Shown here: positions 52,013 through 61,986 of the stretch, piece by piece
How the letters are laid out: every line of letters starts with the position of its first letter
Numbering within the stretch: position 1 is the first letter of the stretch
Source: Pseudomonadales bacterium
GTDB lineage: Bacteria; Pseudomonadota; Gammaproteobacteria; Pseudomonadales; Azotimanducaceae
Length of the DNA stretch: 64,000 nt
Direction: 5' to 3'
Assembly (NCBI GenBank): GCA_041395945.1
Contig: JAWKZN010000001.1
Coordinates: 2,914,001-2,978,000 of the forward strand
The notes under the pieces: model-generated
Database searches by the model: none
Seen by the model: the letters and a program-made list of their open reading frames with translations, nothing else
Told to the model about the DNA's origin: nothing
Position numbers and translations under genes: made by a program

Positions 52013-53095
52013 ATGAAAGCTGCCGTACTCAGAGAAGTAAACAAGCCCCTGGTGATCGAAAATATTCAGCACGGCGATCCTGGGCCGCGAGAGGTGCTGG
52101 TGCGCACGGTAGCAGCCGGTGTCTGCCACTCGGACCTGCATTTTCAGAATGGCGCCTACCCCTATCCTCTGCCCGCCGTGCTGGGACACGAATCCGCCGG
52201 TGTGGTCGAAGCGGTTGGCAGCATGGTGACTTACGTGAAGCCCGGCGATCGTGTGATCACCTGTCTGTCGGCATTCTGCGGTCACTGCGAACACTGCCTC
52301 ACCGGCCATATGTCGCTGTGTCAGGAACCGGAACTGCAGCGGCCGCCCGATCAGCCCACCAGACTCTCCAAAGACGGTGAAGGCATGTGGCAGTTCCTTA
52401 ATCTGTCTTCCTTTGCCGAGTACATGCTGGTGCACGAACATGCAGTCGCCAAGATCCGTGAAGACATGCCGATGGCACAGGCAGCCCTCATCGGCTGCGG
52501 TGTGACAACCGGCGTCGGTGCCGTGATTCATACGGCCAGAGTCGAGCCCGGGACATCTGTGGCGGTGATCGGTTGCGGTGGCGTAGGCCTGTCTGCCATC
52601 AATGGTGCTGCCATCGCAGGTGCCGCGCGCATCATCGCGGTGGATATGGTGCCGTCGAAACTGGAACTGGCCCGGAAGTTCGGTGCAACCGACGTGGTCA
52701 ACGCGAAATCGAGCGATCCTGTGGAAGCCGTACGCGAACTCACCGGCGGTGGTGTGCACTACGCCTTCGAAGCCATCGGTCTGAAGGTCACCGCCGAACA
52801 GTCATTCAAGATGCTGCGTCGCGGCGGCACTGCGACAGTGATCGGCATGATTCCGGTCGGCACACACATCGAACTCCATGGCGCCGAATTTCTGATGGAG
52901 CGCAAGATGCAGGGCTCCAACATGGGTTCGAACCGCTTCCGGGTGGACATGCCGCGCTTCGTCGACTTTTATCTGCAGGGCCGCCTGCACCTGGACGATC
53001 TGATCTCACGGCGCATCAAGCTGGAGGATGTGAACGAAGGGCTCGACGCCCTCAAGACGGGTGAGGTCGCCCGCTCGGTGATCATGTTCGAATAG
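52013..53095 (+). CDS. Zinc-dependent alcohol dehydrogenase
   Basis: 360 residues from the ATG at 52013 after GGAAGAGG. Catalytic zinc Cys in GVCHSDLHF, His in LGHESAGVVEAVG; structural zinc Cys cluster in CGHCEHCLTGHMSLC; NAD fold VAVIGCGGVGLSAINGA. Similar to NDMA- or NAD-dependent class I/III-type bacterial ADHs that take aryl and alkyl alcohols. Divergent from folK. Confidence 0.94.
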   Translation: MKAAVLREVNKPLVIENIQHGDPGPREVLVRTVAAGVCHSDLHFQNGAYPYPLPAVLGHESAGVVEAVGSMVTYVKPGDRVITCLSAFCGHCEHCLTGHMSLCQEPELQRPPDQPTRLSKDGEGMWQFLNLSSFAEYMLVHEHAVAKIREDMPMAQAALIGCGVTTGVGAVIHTARVEPGTSVAVIGCGGVGLSAINGAAIAGAARIIAVDMVPSKLELARKFGATDVVNAKSSDPVEAVRELTGGGVHYAFEAIGLKVTAEQSFKMLRRGGTATVIGMIPVGTHIELHGAEFLMERKMQGSNMGSNRFRVDMPRFVDFYLQGRLHLDDLISRRIKLEDVNEGLDALKTGEVARSVIMFE

Positions 53096-53130
53096 CCCGA
53101 ACCGCCTGGCGCCGCAGCAAAGGGCATCAA

Positions 53131-53158
53131 AGGCAACCCGGGTTTTCCCCGGGGGCCT
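53131..53158. terminator. Candidate bidirectional terminator hairpin
   Basis: AGGC...CCCGGG TTTTC CCCGGG...GCCT folds with a small internal loop. It lies between the converging alcohol dehydrogenase and Deg-protease genes. There is no T-run, so termination here is likely but unproved. Confidence 0.5.
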
Positions 53159-53173
53159 GCCGCTTCAGGTGCC

Positions 53174-54610
53174 CTAGCGGATCACCACGTAACCGAATTC
53201 TCCCGCCCGGTAAACGCGCAGCAGTAACTGCTGGCTGGATGTCCCCGCGGCGTCGCGGAGCTCTCCCAGGTTGCGCACACCGCGTCTGTTGGCGGCCACG
53301 ATCACATCGCCCGGACGCAGACCGGAACGGTAGGCCACGCTGTCTTCGTCCACCTCGGTCACGAGTACGCCGGCACCCAGTGTGGCTGCCCCGCCACCTT
53401 CCTCATTGTGGAAATTCTGCAGCACACAGCCTTCCAGACGCAGATCGATGCGATCACCCCGCATGCGGTTCTGATCATCGTCTGCGATGTTGAGCGTCAC
53501 CGTGCGCTTGCGGCCATCGCGCAGGATCTGCACTTTGACCCGGTCGCCCACGAACATCACCGCAGTCTGACTGTGGAAATCCGCAAGGCGGTTGATCTGC
53601 CGATCGCCCACCTGAACGATCACATCGCCGGACTGCAGACCGGCTTCGCTGGAGGCGCTTTCCGGTTCCACTTCGACGACCACCACGCCTTCCGAGCGGT
53701 CCAGACCCAGCGCCTCGGCTAACTGCAGATTCAATCCCTGCACAGTGATGCCCAGATAACCGCGGCGTACCTCGCCGTTTTCGATGAGTTCGGCCATGAT
53801 GGCGCGCACCATGTTGGCGGGAATGGCAAAGCCAATCCCGATGTTCCCTCCGGTTGGCGCAATGATGGCCGTGTTGATCCCCACTAGTTTTCCGCGCAGA
53901 TCCACCAGCGCCCCTCCCGAGTTACCGGGATTGATCGACGCGTCGGTCTGAATGAAGTCTTCATAGCCTTCGATACCGAGCCCGCTCCGGCCAAGCGCGC
54001 TGACTATGCCGCTGGTCACGGTCTGACTCAGGCCGAACGGATTACCGATGGCAACCACAAAGTCCCCCACCAGCAGGGCACTGGAGTCGGCGAAGTCGAT
54101 CTCGGTGAGATCTTCCGGCGCGACCTTGAGCACGGCGAGATCGACCTGCGGATCCGCACCGACCAGGGTTGCCGGCAGGCTGCGGCCATCGGCCAGGGTG
54201 ATGGTGATTTCGTTCGCCCGTTGCACCACGTGGTTGTTGGTGACGATGTAGCCCTTATCCGCATCCACCACCACACCGCTGCCCGCGCTCTGGGTCCGGC
54301 GATAACGCCGCTCATCCGGCACGTTGAAAAAACGCCGGAAGAAGGGATCCTCCAGAAGCGGGTTGCGCACCTGGTAGGTGGTATACGTAGCGATGTTCAC
54401 CACCGCCGGTGAGGTCCGCTCGAGCATGGGCGCGAGACTCGGCAGCGCCTGACCGTCCCCAAGGCGTGCGGGGATCGCGGCCTGACCGAGAGTGGCGGAA
54501 AACAGAAGGGAGAGCAGCAGCAGCTGCAGCAACGTCTGCGCTCCCGAGGCGGTTCTTGCGACCGCGCATACTTCGACTCTCAGGGCCATCCTGCCTGTTT
54601 CCATCACCAT
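53174..54610 (-). CDS. Deg/HtrA-type periplasmic serine protease (Do family)
   Basis: 478 residues from the ATG at 54610, preceded by AGAAGG; a frame to 54670 lacks support. Signal peptide LLQLLLLSLLFSATLGQAA. Trypsin-like triad: His127 (TNNHVV), Asp157 (PQVDLAV) and Ser231 (NPGNSGGAL). Two PDZ domains follow. It degrades or refolds damaged envelope proteins. Whether it is DegP, DegQ or MucD cannot be fixed. An MFS gene ends 22 bases upstream in the same direction. Confidence 0.95.
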   Translation of the reverse strand: MVMETGRMALRVEVCAVARTASGAQTLLQLLLLSLLFSATLGQAAIPARLGDGQALPSLAPMLERTSPAVVNIATYTTYQVRNPLLEDPFFRRFFNVPDERRYRRTQSAGSGVVVDADKGYIVTNNHVVQRANEITITLADGRSLPATLVGADPQVDLAVLKVAPEDLTEIDFADSSALLVGDFVVAIGNPFGLSQTVTSGIVSALGRSGLGIEGYEDFIQTDASINPGNSGGALVDLRGKLVGINTAIIAPTGGNIGIGFAIPANMVRAIMAELIENGEVRRGYLGITVQGLNLQLAEALGLDRSEGVVVVEVEPESASSEAGLQSGDVIVQVGDRQINRLADFHSQTAVMFVGDRVKVQILRDGRKRTVTLNIADDDQNRMRGDRIDLRLEGCVLQNFHNEEGGGAATLGAGVLVTEVDEDSVAYRSGLRPGDVIVAANRRGVRNLGELRDAAGTSSQQLLLRVYRAGEFGYVVIR

Positions 54611-54632
54611 AGGACCTTCTCTGTCCGAATAT

Positions 54633-55844
54633 TCACTGTCCCGCGGGCACCAGGCTCTTCCCGGGTCCACGCCCCGCGGCGAACATCAGTACCGCAGCCA
54701 GCAGGCTGACGGCCGCTGCAAAGCCGTATGAGAGCCGGTAACCGGAAGCATCATACAGAAGCCCGAGCAGTATCGGGCCACCGCCGACACCGAGCACCGT
54801 GTAGGCATTGGAGACTGAGAAAATTTTCGCATAAGCCCTGCCACCGAAGGCTTCCGCCAGCCACAGGGGATGCAGCATGAGCAGGTTGCCCACGGTTGCA
54901 CCGAACAGTCCCGCACCCGCCAGCACCAGCACCGGACCCTCCGCCAGCGCGAGCAGAGCAAGCCCGCTGGCCTGACCCAGCAGATTGCCCAGCGCAAAAC
55001 TGCGCAACGATATCCGCTGCACGATGAAACCACCGAGAATCCGGCTGACGATACTCATGGCGCTCAATGCCTGCACCGCAGTCGCAGCAATCAGATAGTC
55101 GGTGGCAATCTCCGCCCGGCTGTAGAGGTGACTGATGCCACCCACCTGGGACAGCATGCACAGCAGATAAGCGGCTGTGATGAGTCGGAAGAAGCGGGAC
55201 TTCACAGCATCCCGATAGAGCCAGCCCTGGACTTCCAGCGTCTGCAACCCTGTGCTGGAGAGCATCCGGCCATCGCGGATCACGGCAAGCACCACCGGTA
55301 CGATGCAGAAAAAGAAGGCGGCACCAAACCAGGGCATCATGGTGACAGCGCCTGCGTCATTGAGCAGCCGGGCACAGATCGGGGTAACGATCACGCCACC
55401 CATCGACAGACCCGTGGATGCGACGGACAACGCCACCGAACGCTGCCGTCCCGGAAACCAGCGGGTCACCAGAGTAGTGCTGACCACGATGGAAACACCA
55501 GCGTTGCCGACCCCGAAAAGCAGAAACAGTGCATACAACTCGCTGAGACTGCGCGCGTATCCCGACAGACCCAGACCGACCCCCGCCAGCGCAGCGCCAC
55601 CCACCATGATCCAGCGCACATCGAATCGATCCAGCAGTTGCGCCACACCAATACCGGCCACACCGCCGACCACAAAGAACAGACTGACCGCCACCGACAC
55701 CTGGGAGATCGCAAAGCCCTGCTCCGCTGCCAGCACGGCGATGTACACAGAGAGGTTGTAGAAGCCGAAGCCGGAGGAGATGGTGAGTACCAGAAACAGA
55801 CCGGCCACCACGAACCAGCCGCGATCGAATCCCTGCTGTGTCAT
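54633..55844 (-). CDS. Major facilitator superfamily transporter
   Basis: 403 residues from the ATG at 55844; an in-frame ATG at 55859 is also possible. Twelve hydrophobic segments are expected. It resembles the monocarboxylate/oxalate-formate type (GFYNLSVYIAVLAAEQGF, LSVASTGLSMGGVIVTPI, GRAYAKIFSVSNAYTVLG). Substrate unknown. It probably shares a transcript with the downstream Deg protease. Confidence 0.9.
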   Translation of the reverse strand: MTQQGFDRGWFVVAGLFLVLTISSGFGFYNLSVYIAVLAAEQGFAISQVSVAVSLFFVVGGVAGIGVAQLLDRFDVRWIMVGGAALAGVGLGLSGYARSLSELYALFLLFGVGNAGVSIVVSTTLVTRWFPGRQRSVALSVASTGLSMGGVIVTPICARLLNDAGAVTMMPWFGAAFFFCIVPVVLAVIRDGRMLSSTGLQTLEVQGWLYRDAVKSRFFRLITAAYLLCMLSQVGGISHLYSRAEIATDYLIAATAVQALSAMSIVSRILGGFIVQRISLRSFALGNLLGQASGLALLALAEGPVLVLAGAGLFGATVGNLLMLHPLWLAEAFGGRAYAKIFSVSNAYTVLGVGGGPILLGLLYDASGYRLSYGFAAAVSLLAAVLMFAAGRGPGKSLVPAGQ

Positions 55845-55957
55845 GGCTCCCCGCAACATCCCTGCTGAGGTTTGAGAATGCGGTATATCCGGTGGATTTG
55901 TAAGCACCCATCGGGCAGGCTTGAACCGACTCCGGGAGCCGCTGAGGATACTCGTAC

Positions 55958-58678
55958 ATGCTCATCCTGATCGGCCTCGCCTTCGCCATCATCGGCGGCA
56001 GTCTGTTCGGACCCGGTGGACTGCTGTTCGGTGCGGTGCTGGGCTCTGTCGCCGCCTACGTATACCGCCAGCAGAACGAGCTCAAAGCCATCGCTGCGCG
56101 ACTGCAGGAAATCGAATCCCGACTGCCTTCTGCGCCCATTGCCAGCGCAGAGACATCAGCACCGGCTGCGACACAGGACACTTACCGTCCCGAGGTGAGC
56201 GCAACTGCCGATGAAACCCGGGAGGTGTATCACCCGCCGGTCGATGCATCACCCGCACCTCCCGGCAGATTCGAATCCACCGTGCGCGAACTCCTGCAGG
56301 TGGTCGTGCGCTTCTTCACTACCGGCAACCTGGTGGTGCGGGTGGGCGTGGTGGTGCTGTTCTTCGGCGTCGCCTTCCTGCTGCGTTTCGCCTACGAAAA
56401 CGCAATGCTGCCCATCGAACTGCGCCTTGCGGGCAGTTCGGTGTTCGGTGTCATCCTCACCGCACTCGGCTGGCGCTTCCGCGCCCGCACGGACACCTAC
56501 GGTGTGGTGCTGCAGGGCGCCGGTGTCGGCCTGCTGTATCTGACCATCTTCGCCGCCGCGCGCATGTACGACCTGCTGCCGATTACAGCCGCCTTCGCGC
56601 TGCTCGTAGTGCTTGCGGCAGCATCCTGTATCCTCGCCGTACTGCAGAACGCCCAGTCACTGGCCATCTTCGCCACCACCGGAGGCTTCCTTGCACCGGT
56701 GCTGACCTCCACCGGGGCCGGCAGCCATGTGGCACTGTTTTCCTACTATGCACTGCTCAACGCCGGCATCCTCGCCATGGCCTGGTTCCGCTACTGGCGC
56801 TGGCTGAACTGGATCGGTTTTGTCTTCACCTTCGCGATCGGTGCCACCTGGGGTTATCAGTACTACCAGCCCGAATACTTCCGGAGCACCGAGCCCTTCC
56901 TGCTGCTGTTCTTCGTCTACTACGTGGCGGTGAGCGTGCTGTTTTCGCGCAGACAGAGCGTGAATCTGAAAGCCGTGGTGGACGGGACCCTGGTTTTCGG
57001 CACCCCCATCATCGCCTTTGCCCTGCAGGCGGCGCTGGTCGCCGACATGCCTTTCGGTCTGGCCTACTCCGCCCTGGCAGCCGCCGTCTTCTATGTGCTG
57101 CTGGCGCTGTGGCTCAGACGTACATCTGCATCGAACGCTGCGTTCGCGAAGGCCCCGCTGGAGAACGCCCCGCTCGCGGGTTCTCTGCTCGGTCAGTCGT
57201 TCCTCGCACTGGCTGTCATCTTCGCAACACTCGCGATTCCCTTTGCCTTCGACAATCACCGCTTCACCGCGGCAAGCTGGGCCCTGGAAGGCGCCGGACT
57301 GCTGTGGGTGGGCCTGCGGCAACGGCAGACGCTGACACGCTGCTTCGGTGTCCTCCTGCAGCTTGCGGCCGCCGTGGCCTATGTGGCGGAGATCGGCACG
57401 GAACACGCCGGCACACTGTTCCTCAACAGCGCCTGGCTGGGTATGGCCATCCTCGGCCTCGCCGCCGCCTTCACAGCCTATCTGCTGTCGGCCGGTAAGG
57501 CGTCTGTGCACCGCCTCGAGGGCCCGCTGTCCTGGTTTTTTCTGCTCTGGGGCGGCCTCTGGTGGCTGGCTGGCCTGTACATGGAATGGGATCGCTTCGA
57601 AGCACCCGCCTCTCCGCAGTTCGTGGCAACCAACCTCAACACACACCTGTTCCTGCTCGCAGCCAGCGCCTCCTTTGCCGCAGTGATTCAGCTCAGCCGC
57701 TGGTTGCGCTGGCGGGATGCGCAGCTGGCCGGGTTTTTTCTGCTGCCGCTGCTGGTGAGCTCACTGCTGGGTCTGGATAAGGATTGGCACAGCGGGATCC
57801 CGCTCACCGAGTTCGGGTGGCTGGCCTGGCCAGCCGGATTCGCAGTGCTGATCTGGCACCTGCGTACGACAGTGGGATGGCCACGGCTACTGCCGCTGTG
57901 GCATGCCGCCCTCTGGTGGTTCTTCTCCGCTTTCTGTGCCTGGTGCACCGCTGCCCTGGCCCACAGCGCTTACCCGGACTCGGCCTGGACACTGGCCGCC
58001 TGGGGTGCGCCGCCTCTGCTCCTGATTGCCGGGCTGCTGCGTGCGCGCGATCTCGCCCGGTGGCCGCTGATCGACTACTGGGACAGCTACCTGGGCCGGG
58101 GCATGGCGACCATGTTCCTCGCACTCATTGCCTGGCTGCTGCTCGCAGGAGTGCTTCCTGCCGATCCCGCGCCCCTGCCCTACCTGGTGATCGTCAACCC
58201 GCTTGAGCTGACTCAGCTGGGCGTTCTGCTGGCGATGGCTGTCTGGGTGCTGCGGGTCGCGCGCGTCCGCGCGCGCATCGACAATCGGGTGGCGGTGAGT
58301 ATCCTGGCGGTCGTCGGTTTTCTCTGGTTGAACCTCACCGCCGCCCGCGCCGTGCACTTCTATGCCGGGGTGGACTACCCGATCGACGCACTCGCCGGGT
58401 CGGACGCCTTCCAGACCACCCTCTCCATTCTCTGGACACTGATCGCACTGGTGGCGATGGGCGCAGGCGCGCGCCGGCGCCTGCGCACTGTCTGGATCGT
58501 GGGTGCCGTGCTGCTCGCCGTGGTGATTCTGAAACTGTTTACCGTGGATCTGTCGAATCTCGGTGTGATATCCCGCATCATTTCCTTCATCAGTGTGGGC
58601 GCTCTGATGCTTTTCATCGGGTTTCTGGCGCCACTACCCCCAAGCCGTGCAGCCGAGCACCAGGAGGCGACCCCATGA
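55958..58678 (+). CDS. DUF2339 large polytopic membrane protein
   Basis: 906 residues. A first membrane segment (about 1-35) precedes a coiled, acidic linker to about residue 105; then more than 20 hydrophobic segments run to the C-terminus. The FATTGGFLAPVLTSTGAGSH and VLQGAGVGLLYLTIFAA blocks are DUF2339 signatures. Function unknown. The stop overlaps the DUF3999 start by four bases, and this pairing is known in proteobacteria, so the two likely form an inner-membrane/periplasm unit. Confidence 0.9.
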   Translation: MLILIGLAFAIIGGSLFGPGGLLFGAVLGSVAAYVYRQQNELKAIAARLQEIESRLPSAPIASAETSAPAATQDTYRPEVSATADETREVYHPPVDASPAPPGRFESTVRELLQVVVRFFTTGNLVVRVGVVVLFFGVAFLLRFAYENAMLPIELRLAGSSVFGVILTALGWRFRARTDTYGVVLQGAGVGLLYLTIFAAARMYDLLPITAAFALLVVLAAASCILAVLQNAQSLAIFATTGGFLAPVLTSTGAGSHVALFSYYALLNAGILAMAWFRYWRWLNWIGFVFTFAIGATWGYQYYQPEYFRSTEPFLLLFFVYYVAVSVLFSRRQSVNLKAVVDGTLVFGTPIIAFALQAALVADMPFGLAYSALAAAVFYVLLALWLRRTSASNAAFAKAPLENAPLAGSLLGQSFLALAVIFATLAIPFAFDNHRFTAASWALEGAGLLWVGLRQRQTLTRCFGVLLQLAAAVAYVAEIGTEHAGTLFLNSAWLGMAILGLAAAFTAYLLSAGKASVHRLEGPLSWFFLLWGGLWWLAGLYMEWDRFEAPASPQFVATNLNTHLFLLAASASFAAVIQLSRWLRWRDAQLAGFFLLPLLVSSLLGLDKDWHSGIPLTEFGWLAWPAGFAVLIWHLRTTVGWPRLLPLWHAALWWFFSAFCAWCTAALAHSAYPDSAWTLAAWGAPPLLLIAGLLRARDLARWPLIDYWDSYLGRGMATMFLALIAWLLLAGVLPADPAPLPYLVIVNPLELTQLGVLLAMAVWVLRVARVRARIDNRVAVSILAVVGFLWLNLTAARAVHFYAGVDYPIDALAGSDAFQTTLSILWTLIALVAMGAGARRRLRTVWIVGAVLLAVVILKLFTVDLSNLGVISRIISFISVGALMLFIGFLAPLPPSRAAEHQEATP

Positions 58679-60003
58679 CCCCGTTGCGTTACTCATTCAT
58701 CCTGCTGACACTTGCCTGCAGCGTGAGTGTTCTTGCCGGTCCCACCGAGTTCGCGCGTGGCCGGGTGCTGTTGGATACCGAAAATCTCGTGCAGCGCGCC
58801 AGTCTGGACCAGGATGTTTATGAGTGGGTGGTGCGGGAAGACCTGGGCGATCTGCGGGTCTTCAATGGCAATGGTGAAGAAATTCCATATGCACTGCGTC
58901 GACCGGCGGTCACTTCCGCACATACGGGATGGCAATCCCTGCCGCTGTTTCAGCTGCCGGTTGCCGAGGCACTGGAAGGCGCCGCTGCGGTGAATATCGA
59001 ACTGGGTGACGGCGGCGCCGTGGTCGCCGTACACGGCAGCAACGCCAGTGTGGATCACAGCCGTGCTTTTCTGATCGATGCGAGCCACTACGACCTTCCT
59101 GTTGCCGAGATCGACGTAGGCTGGCAGGCGGATCTCGAAAACCGCATCAGCCGTTTCCGGGTCGAGTCCAGCGACGATCTCGACCAGTGGTCGACTGTAT
59201 TGAACTCGACAACGCTCGCCGCCCTGGAGACGAACGGGCAGCGTGTGCAGGTGAATCGCATCGCGCTGAACGGGGTCCGCAGCCGCTATCTCAGGCTGAC
59301 CTCACTGGCCGGCACAGAACCCATTCCCATCACTCACATCCGGGTACGCTCGAAACACTCACAAGCACCCGAACGGCACTGGAAAACACTCCCCGCCAGT
59401 CCGGTTGAGGGAGGGTACGAATTCGACACAGGCGGACTGTTTGCCACGGACCGCGTCTCACTCACCATGGAAAGCGCCAGCTATCTGATCGAAGCGCAAC
59501 TGTACTCCCGCAATCGACCTGCCGGTCCCTGGCAGGACCGCGGCGTGCGCAATTTCTACCGGGTCGCCGTGGACCACGAGGGCACCGCCGCGGTGACCGG
59601 CGACCCGGTTTCCTATGCGACCACCCGGGATCGCTACTGGCGGGCCGAACCGACACCGGATCCCGGACTCGCCCTGAGCCTGCGTATCGGCTGGCTGCCG
59701 GATGAACTGCTGTTCCTGCGCCAGGGGCCCGCCCCCTATACCCTCGCTTACGGTAAGGCGGATACCCCGGGTCGACAGTGGCCGGTCCAGGAAATGCTTG
59801 ACCGCCTCGACAAAGACGCAACCTGGGACAGCCTGCCACTGACCGGGCTCAGCGAGGCCCGGACACTCGCGGGTGAAGCGGCACTTGTGCCCCGACCCGC
59901 GCCGCTCGACTGGCAGTCAATCCTGCTCTGGGTGGTTCTGGTCGCAGGGGTGGGCGGTGTCGGGCTGCTGGCATTCCGTCTGGTGCGGGGTCAGAGCAGA
60001 TAA
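58675..60003 (+). CDS. DUF3999 family exported protein
   Basis: 442 residues, ATG overlapping the DUF2339 stop. Signal peptide FILLTLACSVSVLAG, then YEWVVREDLGDLRVFNGNGEEIPYAL in shortened form (EWVVREDLGDLRVFNGNG), a beta-rich body with a discoidin-like pattern (FRVESSDDLDQWSTV), and one C-terminal helix (SILLWVVLVAGVGGVGLLAF). It is anchored in the inner membrane with most of the protein in the periplasm. Function unknown. Confidence 0.9.
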   Translation: MTPLRYSFILLTLACSVSVLAGPTEFARGRVLLDTENLVQRASLDQDVYEWVVREDLGDLRVFNGNGEEIPYALRRPAVTSAHTGWQSLPLFQLPVAEALEGAAAVNIELGDGGAVVAVHGSNASVDHSRAFLIDASHYDLPVAEIDVGWQADLENRISRFRVESSDDLDQWSTVLNSTTLAALETNGQRVQVNRIALNGVRSRYLRLTSLAGTEPIPITHIRVRSKHSQAPERHWKTLPASPVEGGYEFDTGGLFATDRVSLTMESASYLIEAQLYSRNRPAGPWQDRGVRNFYRVAVDHEGTAAVTGDPVSYATTRDRYWRAEPTPDPGLALSLRIGWLPDELLFLRQGPAPYTLAYGKADTPGRQWPVQEMLDRLDKDATWDSLPLTGLSEARTLAGEAALVPRPAPLDWQSILLWVVLVAGVGGVGLLAFRLVRGQSR

Positions 60004-60026
60004 CAGAGAGAGAAGGAGGCAGAGGC

Positions 60027-60449
60027 ATGGCCATCAGAAACATTTTCGAAACCATTGAAGAACACAAAAAGCAGATCGAGAACCTGAGCATCGACGAGTT
60101 CGTTGCCGAAACCCAGCAGAACACGGACGCGCTCGTGCTCGATCTGCGCGAACTGCAGGAGCGGGTCGATCTCGGCACGATTCCGGGATCGATTCACGTA
60201 CCGCGCGGCATGCTTGAGTTCTGGGCGGATCCGGCCAGCCCCTACTACCGCGACTACTTCCAGGAAGATCGCCGCACCATCCTCTTCTGCGCCGGTGGAG
60301 GCCGCTCGGTATTCGCCGTGCTGGCACTCCGGGATATGGGCTTTAAGAACGTCGCACACATCGAAACGGGCTTCTCCGGCTGGAAAAAAGCAGGGCGAGA
60401 GATCGAAGATGTGCGCTCGACCAGCAGGTGGGTGCGGCGGGAAACCTGA
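60027..60449 (+). CDS. Rhodanese-like domain protein
   Basis: 140 residues. Single rhodanese domain with LVLDLRELQERVDLGTIPGS and the catalytic loop CAGGGRS (Cys88-Ser94). It transfers sulfane sulfur or senses thiols in the cytoplasm. GAGAGAGAAGGAGG precedes the start, and the gene follows the DUF3999 gene by 23 bases, so it is probably in that operon. Confidence 0.9.
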   Translation: MAIRNIFETIEEHKKQIENLSIDEFVAETQQNTDALVLDLRELQERVDLGTIPGSIHVPRGMLEFWADPASPYYRDYFQEDRRTILFCAGGGRSVFAVLALRDMGFKNVAHIETGFSGWKKAGREIEDVRSTSRWVRRET

Positions 60450-60486
60450 AAGGCTATCCCGTGACAGGTTGCGAGAAGACTGCACC

Positions 60487-61122
60487 TCAAGGCGCATCAG
60501 CCGGTATTCGATCCACGACGAACATGACTTCATTGCGTCGCATGAATGGCAGCGAAAACGGAGCATTGTAGAATGCGGTCACCGCCGGTCCTTTTCGGAC
60601 AATGTCGAGTGCATTGAGACGCCCGATGAGTTCTGCTTCATGGCGTTCCACGTTTCTGTCATTCCACCTTCCGGAATAACGCAGTGCGGCGATAAGCACA
60701 CCTGGTACCTGTCGAATCCGTACCTGTGAATCAGCCGGCAGCGGCACGCTTTCCCACTCGAACTCACTCGGTACTACGAACGAAACAGTCCACCCATTGG
60801 CTTGGCGGATCTGCTGCACGGGGACGGTCATGGAGATCTTTGTGCCTCTGGCCGCACCTTCTGTGGTCGTCACCTCAGTGCGCAGGATATTGTCGCCACT
60901 GATGTAGTTGAACAACCGACGGAAGCCGGTATTGACCGCCCGGTCCCGGTCCGTCTCTCCAACCACCGTCGTCTCGGCAACCAGGTACGGTTCATAGCGC
61001 CGGAATTCCACGTGATTGACGGTCGCAACGACCGAAAAATCGGGCTCTTCGTAGGCCAGGATTGTCCCGCCGTACGTCAGCAGCAGGGTGAAAAGCGCGG
61101 CATGAGTGCAGCCTATGCGCAT
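60487..61122 (-). CDS. SOUL-family heme-binding-like protein, exported
   Basis: 211 residues. A signal peptide ends near GGTILAYEE. SOUL pattern: VEFRRYEPYLVAETTV, GFRRLFNYISGDN, KISMTVPVQQ and the closing FSLPFMRRNEVMFVV. Bacterial members bind heme in some cases; a function here is not shown. Confidence 0.9.
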   Translation of the reverse strand: MRIGCTHAALFTLLLTYGGTILAYEEPDFSVVATVNHVEFRRYEPYLVAETTVVGETDRDRAVNTGFRRLFNYISGDNILRTEVTTTEGAARGTKISMTVPVQQIRQANGWTVSFVVPSEFEWESVPLPADSQVRIRQVPGVLIAALRYSGRWNDRNVERHEAELIGRLNALDIVRKGPAVTAFYNAPFSLPFMRRNEVMFVVDRIPADAP

Positions 61123-61201
61123 GGTCTGATGGCTCTGTCAGCTGCAATGCAGCGCCCGCAAGCTCGTCCAGTGGTATTCCGCAACTGCAGCTGCTTCACG
61201 C

Positions 61202-61927
61202 TCAGACCACACCAGCGGGCTGCTGCACGGCGATCTGACCGGACAGCCGCCCTGCAATGATGCGATAAACCTGTGGCGAAAAGCCGAGTCCTGCATGCGA
61301 GCTGAACACTTCATGGTGTTCCACGTTCGGACTGCGGTTGTCGATGCAGGCCTCCCAGGCCACCACACCGTCCAACTTCGAGTAGATGGCAGTCACGGGG
61401 ACCTCGAGAGGCGTCTCGTAGCGTGCGTCCACGAGACGCTCGATCTCATCCATGGATTCTCCGCGCCGTGCGAAAGTGTTGGCGAGCGCCGTGTATTTAG
61501 GACCACCGACCACGGGACTGCCCAGTGTTATCACCCGGTTGACCCGCTCAGGACAATCGCGGGCCACTTCCCGGGCAAGGTAACCACCCAGGCTCCATCC
61601 AACCAGGGTGACGGACCCGGAGGCGTCTCTGGACAGGTCCGCTTTCAGGCGGTCTATCAGGCTCAGAACATCACCATTGTTGTTACCCTGGGACCAGCCT
61701 TCCACCTGATAGCCGAGATAGCGGAGGTACCTGCGTAAGGTGGCGGTGGAAGTATTCCCCGCGCCGAAACCGGGCCAGACGAACACCCGCTCGCCGTTGC
61801 CCCGGGGTGCCAGGGCCAGGGTCCGCGCCTGCAGCAGCAATAGCGAGAACTGCAGGGGAGTGAGGGCTTCCCTCAGCAGGGTATGGGGGGCCGGTGCACG
61901 GATTTTTCTGTTCATGGAGCCATTCAC
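61202..61927 (-). CDS. Alpha/beta hydrolase, triacylglycerol lipase-like
   Basis: 241 residues (GTG 61927; ATG at 61915 also possible). Nucleophile elbow GWSLGG (Ser) after VTLVGW, a Gly-rich oxyanion turn in PGFGAGNTSTATL, and a probable catalytic His near SSHAGLGFSP. The LRRYLRYLGYQVEGWSQGNN segment resembles PGAP1/lipase-like proteins that act on membrane lipids or esters. No signal peptide is visible. Confidence 0.82.
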   Translation of the reverse strand: MNGSMNRKIRAPAPHTLLREALTPLQFSLLLLQARTLALAPRGNGERVFVWPGFGAGNTSTATLRRYLRYLGYQVEGWSQGNNNGDVLSLIDRLKADLSRDASGSVTLVGWSLGGYLAREVARDCPERVNRVITLGSPVVGGPKYTALANTFARRGESMDEIERLVDARYETPLEVPVTAIYSKLDGVVAWEACIDNRSPNVEHHEVFSSHAGLGFSPQVYRIIAGRLSGQIAVQQPAGVV

Positions 61928-61986
61928 CCATAGCCGAGGTCAACGCGGCGTGAATTTTCCTCGGGAACAGGATCGCCGGAGAGCGG

